Assembly (NCBI RefSeq): GCF_958979055.1
Contig: NC_084892.1
Span: 687,001-751,000, forward strand
Length of the DNA stretch: 64,000 nt
Direction: 5' to 3'
From: Alnus glutinosa
Taxonomy: Eukaryota; Streptophyta; Magnoliopsida; Fagales; Betulaceae
Both the position numbers and the translations under genes were made by a program. Within the stretch, counting starts at the first letter, position 1. Each line of letters begins with the position of its first letter. This document shows, one piece after another, positions 22,669 through 34,925 of this stretch. A model generated the notes under the pieces. The model saw only the letters and a program-made list of their open reading frames with translations. It was not told the origin of the DNA and ran no database searches.

Positions 22669-23055
22669 CTTGAGATTCTCATGCGCCGAGACTGACGCCA
22701 AGAAAAAGGCCGAAGCTACAAAAAGCATCGTCGAAGCCATCCAAATCAAACCGATATAGAATTTGAGAGTCACTGTAATCGCTAAAATACTGTAAGAACC
22801 GGTAAATACAGATCTAATCCGGTTACTAAATCTCCAAACAAACCTGAAAAATTGTTGAGACAGAGAGCAGAGAGAGATTTTCCTTGCACGTGCCCGTATC
22901 TCCGCCTCCAACTCGCCGTTGTCCACCGGCTTCGGTGCTGTCCAAAATGCAGCGCTGGAGATTTTTCTTCGAGAGATTACTGAGAGTGAGAAATTGTTGA
23001 GAGAGAGAGAGGTTAGATTTGGGAATTGACGGGATTTGTAGGCGCTAGAGTTCAA
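22669..23055 (-). pseudogene. Antisense first-exon fragment of an unidentified gene, copy 2
   Basis: Same fragment as 5216-5602. The short coding exon runs from ATG at 22740 to the donor at 22669 and encodes MASTMLFVASAFFLASVSAH then ENLK, one residue different from copy 1. Reading frame and donor are kept, but no downstream exon is seen. Confidence 0.4.
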
Positions 23056-24200
23056 ATCTTTTGGCGCGGGAAACCAAGAATACTATATATACACACACAC
23101 ACACTACATCTAATTCATTCTCATAATTATTTTATAATACTTTTTTTTTTTTGAGATAATTATATTATAATACTTATGTGTACGTTACATGCATTAATAT
23201 CTAGGGATAAAAATGTAATTTTCATCCTTATTCTTTAATTATAACCGGACTTCCTATAATTTTTAAAAAAGGAATGCTAGGCATCCAAACACTTATTTCT
23301 AGAATTTAGTTCCAAAATTTAGGAATGCTAGATGCAGTATAATACAATTGCATCTATTTATCTAGATGCAGTAGACATGCATTATGTGAACATGGTCCTA
23401 GACTAATTATGCCAAAAGACACATATCCACCAAGCGGAATATTTTGTAATTAGGTAATCAGGTCGGTTGTCACTATAAAATAGGTTATAAAAATAAGTTT
23501 TATATTTGATCACTTAAGATAATATATTTTATTATTCAGATTTTATTTTGCTTCATCCATCCAACAGTGTTTGAATTTGTAAAATCCTCCAAAAATATGG
23601 TTATTCTACAATATTGTTCTCATAATCACATTGCCAATAGTTATCCACGTACATCCAAGGTCATTACTATGTGTTAAATGTTCCAATGAGTTGAAAAATT
23701 GCAAGTTTCTAAGTGTAAGAATAGGTAAGTTCCAAACTTGTGATGTCACATATACGTACACATGGGGATGACGAAAGAATAGATGAGGGTAATTGGAACT
23801 GGATGAGGGATTGAGAGGGCCTAGTTATGGTATAATTAGAACACGCTCAGTTTGACTATTTTAGATAATGAATGAGTTTTCAAAAGTCTTTGATCTCAAT
23901 TGATCCCTTTGATAGTTCAACTTTAGTCTTTGCTCATAAGCAGATCTTTTTGGGGCAAAGAGAGAAATAATATATATATATATATATATATATAACAAAT
24001 TAAGACCCTACTAGATCATACCACGTCTACTCCAAATTCTATCCAAACCTTACGCTTTGCGTGGGTAATTAATTACGGTCTTTTTCAAATGTTAAAATTC
24101 TATGCACGTAAGTCAAAGAAATCCAGCGAAACAAAAATTACACAAGCACTCATAAAAAAATATAGGATGGCCTAAAGGTCAGAGATAACTATACATACTC
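23056..24200 (+). other. Upstream region of TLP-C', duplicate of the TLP-C upstream region
   Basis: Matches about 41080-42750 but lacks the MITE found at 41219-41807, so it shows that element's empty site ('ttctttaattata', about 23229-23241). AT-rich with (AC)n and poly-T tracts. No gene. Confidence 0.55.
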
Positions 24201-24934
24201 AACACCTCATCTACCGGTCTTTTCCTCCATTCATAGTGCTCACTGTGTCTTTTAGTTAGGTTCTTGGATTAGAAATTTTGTTTCCCGATCTACGATCCTC
24301 CACCTTGATTTGCAGGGCACGCGCCTCTCCATCAGCTTCGCCGCCACCATCCGACTCCATCGACATCAGAAGCGGTTCCACCGGCCTCCCGTGAACCGGA
24401 GCGTGATTTGCACGCGCCGCCAGGGACTAAACCGGTTTTCCCCCTTCCCCCGCCTCTGCTGTTGGTGGTCTCGAGCCGTGCGTGGTGTTAGCCGATGGCG
24501 AGAGGTCCTCTGGTGTAGGCGCGTGGACTCCACGTGCTGTCTCAGGGGACTCCCAGCCCACACCCCACTGCCGACTGGTTGCTGCTGTGTTGTTGTGTTT
24601 TTTTTCTTTTTGTATTTTTGGGCAGTTATGTTTCTGTGTCTTTTTTGTATTTCTTTGTTATGTAGGATTTTCTGTTGTATATTCTACTGTGATCTCTGTA
24701 ATGGTTACCATAGTGGTTTTTGGATCTTTGTGATTCTGCATCCACCATTTACCACCTTTACTGGTGGCTCAGACTCTTGGCATCCGTGTCAAGTCTCAAT
24801 TGGCCCGCATCTTCGGAAGCATTGCCACCGCGTACTTTCATTCATAGGTTTTAATGTTTTTTTTCCTTATGTTTGGGTTGCCCAGCCCTAGTTAATGTAA
24901 TTTCTTCTTATCGTATCTATATAAAAAAAAAAAA
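24201..24934 (+). mobile_element. Poly-A-tailed retroposon (LINE 3' end or retrocopy)
   Basis: A 734-bp insertion absent from the TLP-C copy (about 42757). It ends in a run of 13 A and is flanked by a 12-bp direct repeat with one mismatch, ctatacatactc (24189-24200) and ctacacatactc (24935-24946). These are marks of target-primed reverse transcription. The 3' part ('gtttgggttgcccagccc...ttaatgtaatttcttcttatc') resembles a plant L1-type 3' UTR. The 5' part is GC-rich; an open frame across 24310-24891 shows no family motif. A 5'-truncated LINE or a processed transcript both fit. Confidence 0.65.
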
Positions 24935-24953
24935 CTACACATACTCTATTTGG

Positions 24954-24954
<1 letters not shown>

Positions 24955-25040
<86 letters not shown>
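24955..25040. repeat. (CT)n(AT)n compound microsatellite
   Basis: About 38 bp of CT followed by about 48 bp of AT, ending about 45 bp before the TLP-C' start codon, in what would be the TATA/leader region. TLP-C has a much shorter mixed AT/AC tract at the same place (42762-42790). Confidence 0.95.
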
Positions 25041-25042
<2 letters not shown>

Positions 25043-25085
25043 ATCCCTTCATCAAACAAAAACATCATATCACAAAGCAATCACA

Positions 25086-25164
25086 ATGAGAACTCGGATA
25101 CTCTTCCGCCTTATCTTTGCCTTTCTTTTCATCTATGGTAATTTTTCTTCTTCTTGTCAATGAG
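25086..25164 (+). pseudogene. Orphan first exon of a TLP-C copy (TLP-C')
   Basis: ATG at 25086 starts [18 protein letters not shown], the signal peptide exon of TLP-C, with a donor at 25138 (TATG|GTAATTTTT). Twenty-five bases later the TLP-C match stops at 'cttgtcaatga' and the A3 module begins. Exon 2 is absent, so no TLP can be made from this copy. The nearest downstream acceptor of the same phase belongs to TLP-A3, about 10 kb away. Confidence 0.85.
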
Positions 25165-26012
25165 GAATTAAGAAAACGGTTTTGTTCCTATGATGTGTGA
25201 CTCCTCTCTTCTTTCTTGGTGGTGAGATACTACTAAAGCCAATAAGACGCTGGTTTGTTCTATAATCTTCGTTAATTTGGTGAGACTCTGAATTAATGTT
25301 GATTTATTTTTATTTTATGTTCTTTGGTTTTTCCTCCTACATCACCTACAAACTAATATGATGGTGAATTTTAAGGTGGTTCGACCACTCCTATAATAAA
25401 TTGTTGGAATGATTGAATCGGTCTATAACCATAAGAGTGGTTCAGCCATCTCATAATCAATGTAAACTAGACCATATAGCCAAGCCACCCCTAATAGTTT
25501 TGGGTGTAATTTGGTCACCCCGCCATAATCAACAAGAGAGGGTGGCTGAACCAATCCAAAATTCTTTTGGGGGTGGCGCAAAGGGCTCTATGGTAGCATA
25601 TATATGGCAAAACCCACTGTTGTACAATGGGGGTGGGTGGTTCAAGGTGGCGAGGTCTCAAAATAGAAGTAATGAGTGTTGTTCTAACTTAATTATCAAT
25701 TTAATTAGTTAGTAACAAACATGATAAATGTCGTATAGGGTACAATGTGACAATCTATAAGTGGAAAATGTTAACGTAGGTATTTAAACATCTGTTTCGA
25801 TGGCTTTCTGTCTCCAACGTACCCTCTGTTATGCTTATGCCAGTAGGAGGGGCAAGCTGTAAGGATTAGTCGCAAAGTGCTCTGTTATATGCGACCTGAA
25901 TATGACAGATTATGTTGAAATCTGTTGATATGGAACAGCTTTGATGACCATCAAACACAGCGTTTATGCAGCAAATGCAAATGAGATGTTTCTCTAGCAA
26001 TATTATTGAACA
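25165..26012 (+). repeat. Left end of tandem A module, copy 3
   Basis: Direct repeat of 16015-16861. The junction with TLP-C' (about 25160-25165, 'aatgag|gaattaag') shows a short 'atga' overlap with the sequence left of 16015 plus about two unmatched bases, as expected of end joining or microhomology-mediated exchange. Confidence 0.75.
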
Positions 26013-27590
26013 TAGGGATGTAAACGAAGCAAAGCTACCCGTGAGCTCGCTCGGGCTCGGCTCGATAAGGCTCGGCTCGTGCTCGACTTAGTTATTAAAT
26101 AAGCTATTCGTGGACACGAAACTATACTCGATTATTAAACGATACATACCCGTATAAAACCCGGCTCGCTCGTTTAAAGTTCGCGAACATACTCGTAAAA
26201 AGGCTCGGCTCGCTTATTAGCTCGACTCGTATATATTTATTAATATACATATTTATTAATAAATGTATATCACTTATTAATTAACAATAATTAATTATTG
26301 TTATACAATATATAATTATTAGTTATATTTATAAGTATCTATATAATATATAATTTAATTATAAAAAATAATTAATATGATTATATCTTATATGATCTAA
26401 GAGACTAAGACTCTAAGTCTAATAATTAAATATCTAATGATTGTTGAATTAACAATAAATTGTTAATCATATAATTTAATGAAAATCTTGATACTTAATT
26501 TATCATTCAAATAATCATATCTTATACAATGACAATGTAATTGGTATAACTCCAAATCAATTGATTAGCATTAAAATCAAAAATGTATTTCTTATAATCC
26601 CAAATTAAGTATAATTATTAAAATTCATATTATTAGATTATATGATCATATGTATTATCACTATAATTTATATGAAAATGTATATGATCAAAAATTTATA
26701 TGATATTGAATCTTAAGTGATATGGCACATTATATCTTTATTATATAATGTAACAATCATATAAACAATACTTATTTTGTATTATTATATGATTAAGTGT
26801 GATATAAGTTCTAACAGTGTACTATGATGTAACAACAATAAATGATGTGATCAAATAATTCATTTGATTTAATTTAAACATGATCTGACAATTTATATGA
26901 TATTAAATCTCATCTCATATGGCACAACGTATAATGTAATAATCATATAAAAAATATTTATTTAGTATCATTGTATAATTAAGTGTTATCTAAGTTCTAT
27001 CAATTTTAGTTGTATCATGTCATATAAATGATATTATTAACTCCTAATAGAGTTAGGATAAGTAATTAAGTATGATTCATAATTTTCATATCATATCATA
27101 AATAATCTCATACTATATGATATGAATCATAATTCATAACTATATATAATTAAAAATTACGATATAACAATAAATTATTATAATCACATAATGACATAGT
27201 CACATAACTACATAAGTCATGACTTATAAGTATACAATTCACACCAAATAACTAATATAAATTATAATGATTAAGTATATTGTTACTTAGATAATTTTGA
27301 TATATACTTGATACTTTTAGCTTAAGTATAAAATAATAATTAAGTATGACTAAATTATTATTATTATTATTATAGTTTAAATATAATTAATAATTTGTAA
27401 ACTTTTACTCTTGAGCCTATGAATTAATGAATAATGATTAAATGTAATTTGTGTAAATACCAATTATGGATTTATAATTAACATTTAACAAATTATTTAA
27501 TTAAGTATAAATGTATAATTATATCAATATGTAACTTATAAGTTAGAATTAATTATTTTTAAGTATAAATAATAATTTTTTAAATTTTGA

Positions 27591-29849
27591 AGGAAAAAGT
27601 ACACATAATCTCATAAAACTACTACCTTATTGTCAATGTCTCCCAAACTACCAATTGTGTCAATGTCTTCCTTAAACTATAAAAAAATGTTAATGTTCTC
27701 TTAATGACAAAAATACCCTTCATAAAATTTTTAAAATAAAATAAAAACTAAAAAAAATTATTAAAAAAGTATAAAATAACATAAATTTATTTCAAAAAAT
27801 AATAAAAATAATTAAAAACTGTTTTTTTTTCGTTTGTTTATTTATTTATTTTTTAAAAAAAATAATTTTTCAGTTTTTTTTTTTTTAAAAAAAAAATTGT
27901 TCTTTTTCGTTTTTTTAATTTAATAAAAAGCTGGTTTTTATTTTGTTTTGTCTTTTTTCTTTCTTTCTTTCAAAAACATGTTTTTATAATTTTCAGTTAT
28001 TTTTTCTTTTTTTTTAAAAAAAAAATCGTTCCTTTTTGTTGTTTTATTTTTTTTAAAAAAAAAAATTAAGTTTTTCCAAGCCAATTTGTATGAAACTTTC
28101 TAACCAAGCTATTTGAAAATCCCCCCAAAATCCTCCCCTACCCCTCCCACCCCCAATTTTTCCCCCCATCTGCGCACTGTGAGTACTGTCCTTGTACGTG
28201 CACAGTGCGCAACATTGCTTTGAGACTTTTTTTTTTTTTTACCCTTTCCTCTATTATTTTTTATTTCATTTGATTTTTTTTCTACCTTTTTTATCCCTTT
28301 GAAATATGAAAAAGCAAGACACAGTAGAGAGTAGTTGTCTAAGTTTGTGGAGTGGTATTATGACTCTTGACTTTTCAACAAATATCTGACGCTACATGCT
28401 GTTTTTAGGAGAAAAAAAAAAAAAAAAAAAACAATATTGTTGCCAACTCAGCTTGTCTTCAACCTTCCGCTTTGTCCCTTCTTCAAACTCTTAAAACTGT
28501 ATTTTTTTTCACCTATTTACAGTTACAGGAATCAAAAACATTTATGAGAAAGAAAGAAAAAAAAAATTCCACATCAAAGAATAAAGATGAGACTATAATA
28601 TAGTTAAAACATTTGAATAAAATAAATAAATTAATTAGTAGATTTGTCTCAAGCATATATCTTTAACAATTCAAAAAATATAAATATATATAAAGAAAAA
28701 AAGCATGTTGATTATATCAAAATTCAGTGGCATATAATTGCATATTTTAGTTGTGACACTTGTGGGATTCTACTTTTTTTGAAGTCATGAAGAGTTGAAG
28801 ACATGAAGACTTTAGATTGAGGTAATTAAGACTTCCTATTTAATATTTAATGATTATGATTTTTTTTTTTTTTTTTTTTTGCATTTACAAAGTTCTAAAT
28901 ATTTTTTATTAATATTTTGTGAACTTTAGGAGGAATTTGAAGTGAAGATTGTGTTACCAAAGTTACAATAGCAATTTGATTTTGAACTAAGTAAGTTTAT
29001 CTGTTTTAATATTATTGAATATTTTGTTTGAGGAATTTTGTTGGACAATACAAATTTGGAGAAGACATGAAGACTTGAGGACTTGAGGTAATGTATGACT
29101 TTCTCAATTCCTATTTAATGATTATGGCAAATTGAATTTTGCATTTTTATAAAATTTCCCTTGACATTTTTTTTCAAGTGAAAGATTTTTTACTTGACTA
29201 AATAATGCAAGGGAATAAAAATTTAAATATTTTTTTTTTTTTTTAGTGTGTGCAGGTTTATAGATGTTTTACATCATTATTTTTCAACTTGAGAAAATTT
29301 TATTGAGGACATTATTCAACTGCAACTAAATAAGGATGCTTGGTTTCTTAAGATACATTGGCCATTTTTGATGAGGAAAGGTTCAATAGTTGTTTTTGAG
29401 CATGATATGACTTGTTTTTTTAATCCTATTCTAAACTCTGCATTTTATTTAAGGAAATTTCATGAACCTAATTTCCTGTCATGTATTGGAAATATCTTGT
29501 TAATTTCTTCTATTATGAGAAAAAGAGACATGAAAAATTTCTTACATAGTGGTGATTGATTGTTTTTTAAGCCACCAAGAGGGGACTGTCTTTAAGAATG
29601 GATGTCATGGATTCTAGTATTCTACTATGGATGAATGTGTAGCAATTACTGCAGAGACACAAGAGTTTAGGAAAATCCTAGTTTAAGGAATGCCTCCTTG
29701 GTCAAGGAGTAAATTTACTAGTAAGGGGGTATGAAGCAAAAAAATTGAGATTTGATTTAATTTGTGATTGTTTAATTTGTTTTTGTATAATTATCTTGAA
29801 TCTTGAACAAACTAGTACCTTCGGATAAAGATCAGATGCCAATTCATTA
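27591..29849. other. Interior of the outer hAT-like element
   Basis: Low-complexity A and T runs, a block of 'tcaatgtctcccaaactacc'-type sequence at 27600-27720, the GC-rich hairpin near 28170-28210, and an AT-rich stretch from 28500. Short open frames (such as 29368-29559) show no recognisable domain. I see no host gene that could have been captured whole. Confidence 0.4.
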
Positions 29850-29851
29850 TT

Positions 29852-29974
29852 GAAGAAACCTTGCAAAAAAGAAGAGTCAGATTGCACAGAAAAGAAAAAA
29901 AAAAAGAGGGATAACAGAAAAAAGAACAAAGAAAACAAGAAACCTTGCAAAAAAGAAGAGCCAGATTGCACAGA

Positions 29975-30011
<37 letters not shown>

Positions 30012-30089
30012 CAAGGACGAGAGGGATAACAGAAAAAAGAACAAAGAAAACAAGAAACCTTGCAAAAAAGAAGAGCCAGATTGCACAGA
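29852..30089. repeat. Purine-rich minisatellite, three units
   Basis: The unit 'gaaaccttgcaaaaaagaag' plus 'ag(t/c)cagattgcacag' plus an A-rich tail with 'gagggataacag' recurs from about 29854, 29939 and 30055. Units 1 and 2 differ by an expanded run of about 39 A (29973-30010) and a small 'cccaaggac' block. The strand is almost pure purine. Confidence 0.8.
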
Positions 30090-30426
30090 TATGGCATTAG
30101 ATTGCAAAAATGACCCTTTCATTCCTTCAAATAACTCAACCTAATTACAATAATATTATTCAACTCTTTCCAATAAATATTATAGTATAATGTAAGCACA
30201 CCCCGTTGTTCAAGGGCTCGATCGCCTCCAAAAACCTTTTTATTTTTCTATTATTATTATTATTTATTTTTTTTTGTTTTCGAAAAAAACTTTCTACTAC
30301 TTGGCATTGTTAATTGGTCACAAAAGGTAAAAAGTAAAAAAGAAGGCCCAGAGAGAGAGAGATTTAGCAGAGGCAGTCCAAGATTTTTTTCAAGCTCTTC
30401 TTTTTAAGCGGTTGATGCTAAGTTAC

Positions 30427-33203
30427 TAGGGGTGTAAACGAGCCGATCCTGAGCGGGTATTGGCTGTTCGAGATCGGCTCGTTTATGTAACAGTAAAGCT
30501 CGAGCTCGAGCTCGACACGAGCCTAAATTTGGTGTGCGAGATCGGCTCGCTAAGGAAGAATTACTGATCGAGCTCGAACTCGAGCTCGATCATTTTCTTC
30601 GATCCGAGCTCGAGTACTCGGCTCGAGCTCGGCCCGAGTAAAAAAAAAAAAAAAAAAAATTTCCCAGTACAAACAAAATCGAAATTCCTAAAAACAAAAC
30701 TCTATAATAATCAGCCAACAAATCCCATACAAAAAATATAGAAAAGCAAAGGACAAGAAAATAGAACGCAAACCTGATGGAATCGAACTAGAAGCGCCAT
30801 TGTCAATCTTGAAAGCTGGGAAAGAAACGATTTTGGATCAAGTCCTTTTTCGGAGTTGTGGATCGTCGTGTCTCCCGATTTTGACAGCTCTTAGCAAAAG
30901 TGGTGAAGCTTGGAGAGGAGGTCATGCAAGTAACTAAAAATTAAATGGGTAAATTCCATATATGAGAAGAGGAAGCAGGTTGTTACAGAAGAAGTGTTGA
31001 TAGTGTCTTACTGTTTGGGGAACGCTGATGGATAGCAGGAGGTGGTGATGCAGATTTTGAGTCACATAGAGTATCCTCTGTAGTCTGTTTCGGGGGTGTT
31101 TGGCAAGTAGCGGAGTCGTAACTTGTCATCATTGTGCACTGTACAGTCAGTGCTAAGACCTCACCCGCTCAGTTTTGACTCGAAACTCAAAAATCGCAAG
31201 TCAAAATTTTATCTCAAAAATGCCCTTCTCTCCGTCAATTGCCTTCACTAGACAAAATATGGGCGAAATGGGAAACAATATTTTGACTCAATTTTCTGAG
31301 GCTTTGGAGACGTTGGGCTGAGCGGCAAAAGTTGCAAAATGTTTAATCACTGACACGCGCAGTGCTCAATGCTGCAGGACACGACTCGGCCATGATATTA
31401 TCAGAAGGGTCAATCAGGTTGCTGTCAAATATATCCACCGCCATATCCACTATGTATCAAATGAATCATTAACAAGATATGCACAAACCTATTAATCCAA
31501 TATAAAACTCTCGGGAATAATGCTTAGTTATTAAATAAATCTCTTATGCCATGTTTGATCCCCTTTTTTAGATAGGACTCCTCCACTCATAACCTCTCAA
31601 ATTCTTCTACAAATAATCTCAAATGACTTGTTTAGGAATTAGGGGCCTTTAGGCCTGGTTTGAATATTTTTTTTTTAAAAAAATATATATATATATATAT
31701 AAAATATGTTTTTAATTTTTTTTTTAAACAAGTGACAAATAATTGAAAACACAAAAATCTTTTTAAATGTGAACTCATTTTTTTAAAAAAAAGAAAAATG
31801 CTTCTAAACTTTATTTTACGTCAAAAACACTCTTTAAATCGAACAAGTGACAATTAATTAATTTAGTGCTGTGAAGTGTTGAAGTTGTGTGTTTCAGATG
31901 TGTTCTAACTTTTGAGGACTAATTTTGGAGGACAGCTATCAACGCATTTTAGAGAAGGAAAAATGTACTAGAGAAAGTGTGTTTTAGGGCATTAGGCAGT
32001 GTGTCAGTTAATGACTTGTCAATTTTTTTTTTTATTGTTAATGGCATGTCAGTTAATAAGAGAAGGTAATTTTTTTTTTCTTTTTTTTTTAAAAAAGTTA
32101 ATGGAAGGTGACAAGTTGATGTAGCTAGGCTTTTTACTTGAGATTTCAGATAGCAAGCAAAAATTTTGAGACAAAATTCAAAATTAATTATTAAATTAAT
32201 AAAAAGGAAAAACATCTCAATACTTCTTCGTAAAGTTCAATGAGACAGAGTTCGAGAAAATCTTACCAGTTAAATCTCTCTTACGCACGCACGCTCGCAA
32301 AAAGTGTTTATTTATTGTGATTTATTTCTTTTATTTTTTTTTTGGGATGAGTGAATGAGGGCTTGTTTGACAAAGACATGTACATAACAGAATAGGGGGT
32401 TGTTAATTTTAGAATTAGTAAAAAGTGATGATGTGATATAAAATAAAACGAATTTGTATAGAAAAGTGGAAAAAAAAAATTGTATTGTAGTAAATTTTTT
32501 TAATTGAATAGTACTAAGAAATTATTGATGTGATATAAAAAGTAAAAAAAAAAAAAAAAGAAAAAAAAATGACTAATAATATGATCTTAGATCTTGGATC
32601 ACGTAATAACGATGATGTAATGAGTCATAAGTAACTAATAATAATACTTATAAGTTATAACATTGGATATAGTGAATCAGTGATTATATGTCATATGCTA
32701 CAAAGTTATATTATTATATATATGAATTATATGATCATATATATAGTCCTATTATATTACATGAAATCATGAATAATATAATATAAATCATATGATTAGG
32801 TATATAAATTGTCATTATATTATATGATTATGTGATTAACAATTATAACAAATTAATATTTATTGACCATTTTTATTTGTTACTTAATTTATATGTAAAT
32901 TTGTTACTTATATATATATATACGAGTCGAGCCTTAATAAACGAGTCGGTCCTTATACGAGCGGGTTCACGAGCTTTAGTCGAGTCGAGTCGAGTCGAGT
33001 TTATACGAGTTTGCATCGTTTAATAATCAAGCCTAATTTTCGTGTTCACGAGTAGCTCATTTAATAATCGATTCGAGCACGAGTCGAGTTTATTCGAGCC
33101 GATCTCGAGTAAGCTCACGGGTAGCCCAGCTCGTTTACGAGTCGAGTTTATTCGAGCCGATCTCGAGTAAGCTCACGGGTAGCCCAGCTCGTTTACACCC
33201 CTA
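30427..33203. mobile_element. Inner nonautonomous hAT-like element nested in the outer one
   Basis: Perfect 17-bp inverted ends taggggtgtaaacgagc / gctcgtttacaccccta. The direct repeat ATGCTAA occurs at 33204-33210, right at the edge, and at 30415-30421, five bases from the left edge, so the target duplication is probable but disturbed. Its right subterminal region (gggtagcccagctcg, tcacgggta, taataatcg) mirrors the left end of the outer element; its left end resembles the outer right end. It therefore lies in opposite orientation to its host. A segment of about 58 bp is tandemly doubled at about 33080-33195. No transposase frame. Confidence 0.65.
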
Positions 33204-34008
33204 ATGCTAACCGTTGGAACAAAAGGATAAGGTCTCCTTAGCTACAATGAAAAATACGCGTCTCTTTCCGAGATATGCTTTTAAAAATTTTACAGCAAAC
33301 TTTGAGTTTGCTTAGCTGTTCTCCACTTCTCATTATCACGTCCAGGCTCCAGCTCCTTATCCACGCGGACCACGCCAGGTGTCCAGCTTCTACTTCTACA
33401 CTAGTCTTCTCACGCACGTAGCACACACTGTCCAAGGGTTGAACACTTCACAAGTTCACAGTCTTCACGTCTTCACCTGTCCTGGCTGTCCAGCTTCCTT
33501 CTCTTCTTTCTTTCTTCCTCACACCTAATGCCATATCTTCTCTAATGCCATATCTTCTCTAAGTTGTCTCCCTCGATCTCCTCTCCTCTGTCTCTCATAT
33601 GCCGGACTTCCCCTTTCCCTTTTCTTCCTCTCTTCGTCTCTCACGCACTCGAGAGTGAAGAATCAAGAGAGAGCTACCGAACGAAAAATGCAGATCGAGG
33701 CTAAGAGGCCGTGTTGCAGAGAAGAAGAAAATAAGAAGAAGATGGTGAAATAAGGAAAAGAGGCTGAGAGGCCGTTTTACTTGCGAGCCGGGCGAGCCGA
33801 GTGCCCGATAAGACACTCGGCTCGTCAAAAAACCAAGCTCGAGCTCGAGCCTGGACATGGTTTTACTCTTGGCGAGCCGAGTCGAGCTCCATGTCTAATA
33901 CCCGTCACGAGTTCGAGCCGAGCTCGAGCTCATAAATGTTCTCAACGAGCCGAGCTTGGGCAACCACTACTCGCCCGAGCTCGGCTCGTATACATGCCTA
34001 ATTGAACA

Positions 34009-34925
34009 TCACAAAATGCTGTGGATCACAATATTGAACATCACAAAATGCCATGGATCTTGTGATCCACGGCAGAGTTTTCTAATTTTTATTTTTATTT
34101 TTATTAAGGGTATTTTTCTCATTTACAATAATACATTGCAAATTTTTAGTAAAAATAGTGTTAATTTCAGTGAGCGTGTGTACTTTTTCATTTTTAAAAT
34201 CACAATTGGATACAATTAGATCAAAATTAATAGTAATTTTAAAAGTCACGTTAACTTTATAAAAAATGAGACAAAAAAATTGTTCATAACATTACTCGAA
34301 ATGAAAAATACTATGAAGGTGAGTCTTAGCTATCTAAAAGCATTTACAATGGTTTATGAAATTCTATATAAAATGGTTAACCAATTTCTTTTTCTTTTTT
34401 AAAGAAAAAAAAAAATCTGTATCTCAGCTCCTTCTCTAAACTAAATGTATTTTACATTTAATGTACAATATTTCTTATCCAAATGTATGGATGCATTTTA
34501 ATTTGCATTTTGATCTATAGACTTGCCAGGCCGGTACTCTCAACCAAAGCTCAAACCAGATTTTTCGTTAACAATAGTAAAAAAACACACTCTCTCAATC
34601 TCCACCTATATCGATCAGATAAATTAGAAATAGCCAGGATTTGCTTTAGTTAATGAAATCTCCAGATTTCGTGTATATAGAAAGTGAAAAATTTGTTTCA
34701 TATTTTACGCATCTATGGCCATAATTGCTTACCCACCCATGTTTGATCTTATCTATTGATTTATTAGGGTGTTTTCAACCAAAATTAAATGAGAAGGAAA
34801 TCTAAAAGATTCATATCACCAATTCACCATATTTATTATTGTTCCTGTGATCAGGGAGCCTACATAAACTTTCCCCTGTTTCAATCTTTTACTTTCATCA
34901 TAGACAAAAATCATCGTCAAAGCAA
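34009..34925 (+). promoter_or_regulatory. TLP-A3 upstream region
   Basis: Matches 16862-17783. Relative to A1 and A2 it lacks four bases (acgt) in 'cctgt(acgt)gatcagg' near 34845 and a 'gcttag...ccctgc' segment near 34728. No TATA box is obvious. Confidence 0.45.

Larger units (their letters stand above)
26013..34000. mobile_element. Outer nonautonomous hAT-like element, 8 kb, interrupted by a relative
   Basis: A 7,988-bp insertion in the A3 module. It begins tagggatgtaaacga and ends cgtatacatgccta, imperfect inverted ends, with the 8-bp duplication ATTGAACA at 26005-26012 and 34001-34008; the empty site is 16854-16861. Both subterminal regions are dense in ggctcg/gagctcg words. The left interior (26230-27590) is extremely AT-rich. 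The middle holds poly-T/A tracts, a 'gcgcactgtg...cacagtgcgc' palindrome (about 28170-28210) and a minisatellite, but no transposase. A related element is nested at 30427-33203. The right interior (33210-33780) has CT-rich leader-like sequence. Confidence 0.7.

Noticed and set aside
24310-24891. A 193-codon open frame
   Set aside because: It lies wholly within the poly-A-tailed insertion, is Cys/Phe-rich low-complexity sequence and shows no domain.
26230-27590. Possible organelle DNA insertion in very AT-rich sequence
   Set aside because: No chloroplast or mitochondrial gene is visible, and the same kind of AT-rich interior lies next to the matching end of the inner element.
29368-29800. Weak resemblance of 'gcaattactgcagagacac' region to a retrotransposon coding relic
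   Set aside because: Too short and unsupported by any flanking repeats or further domains; no LTR element is claimed anywhere in the window.
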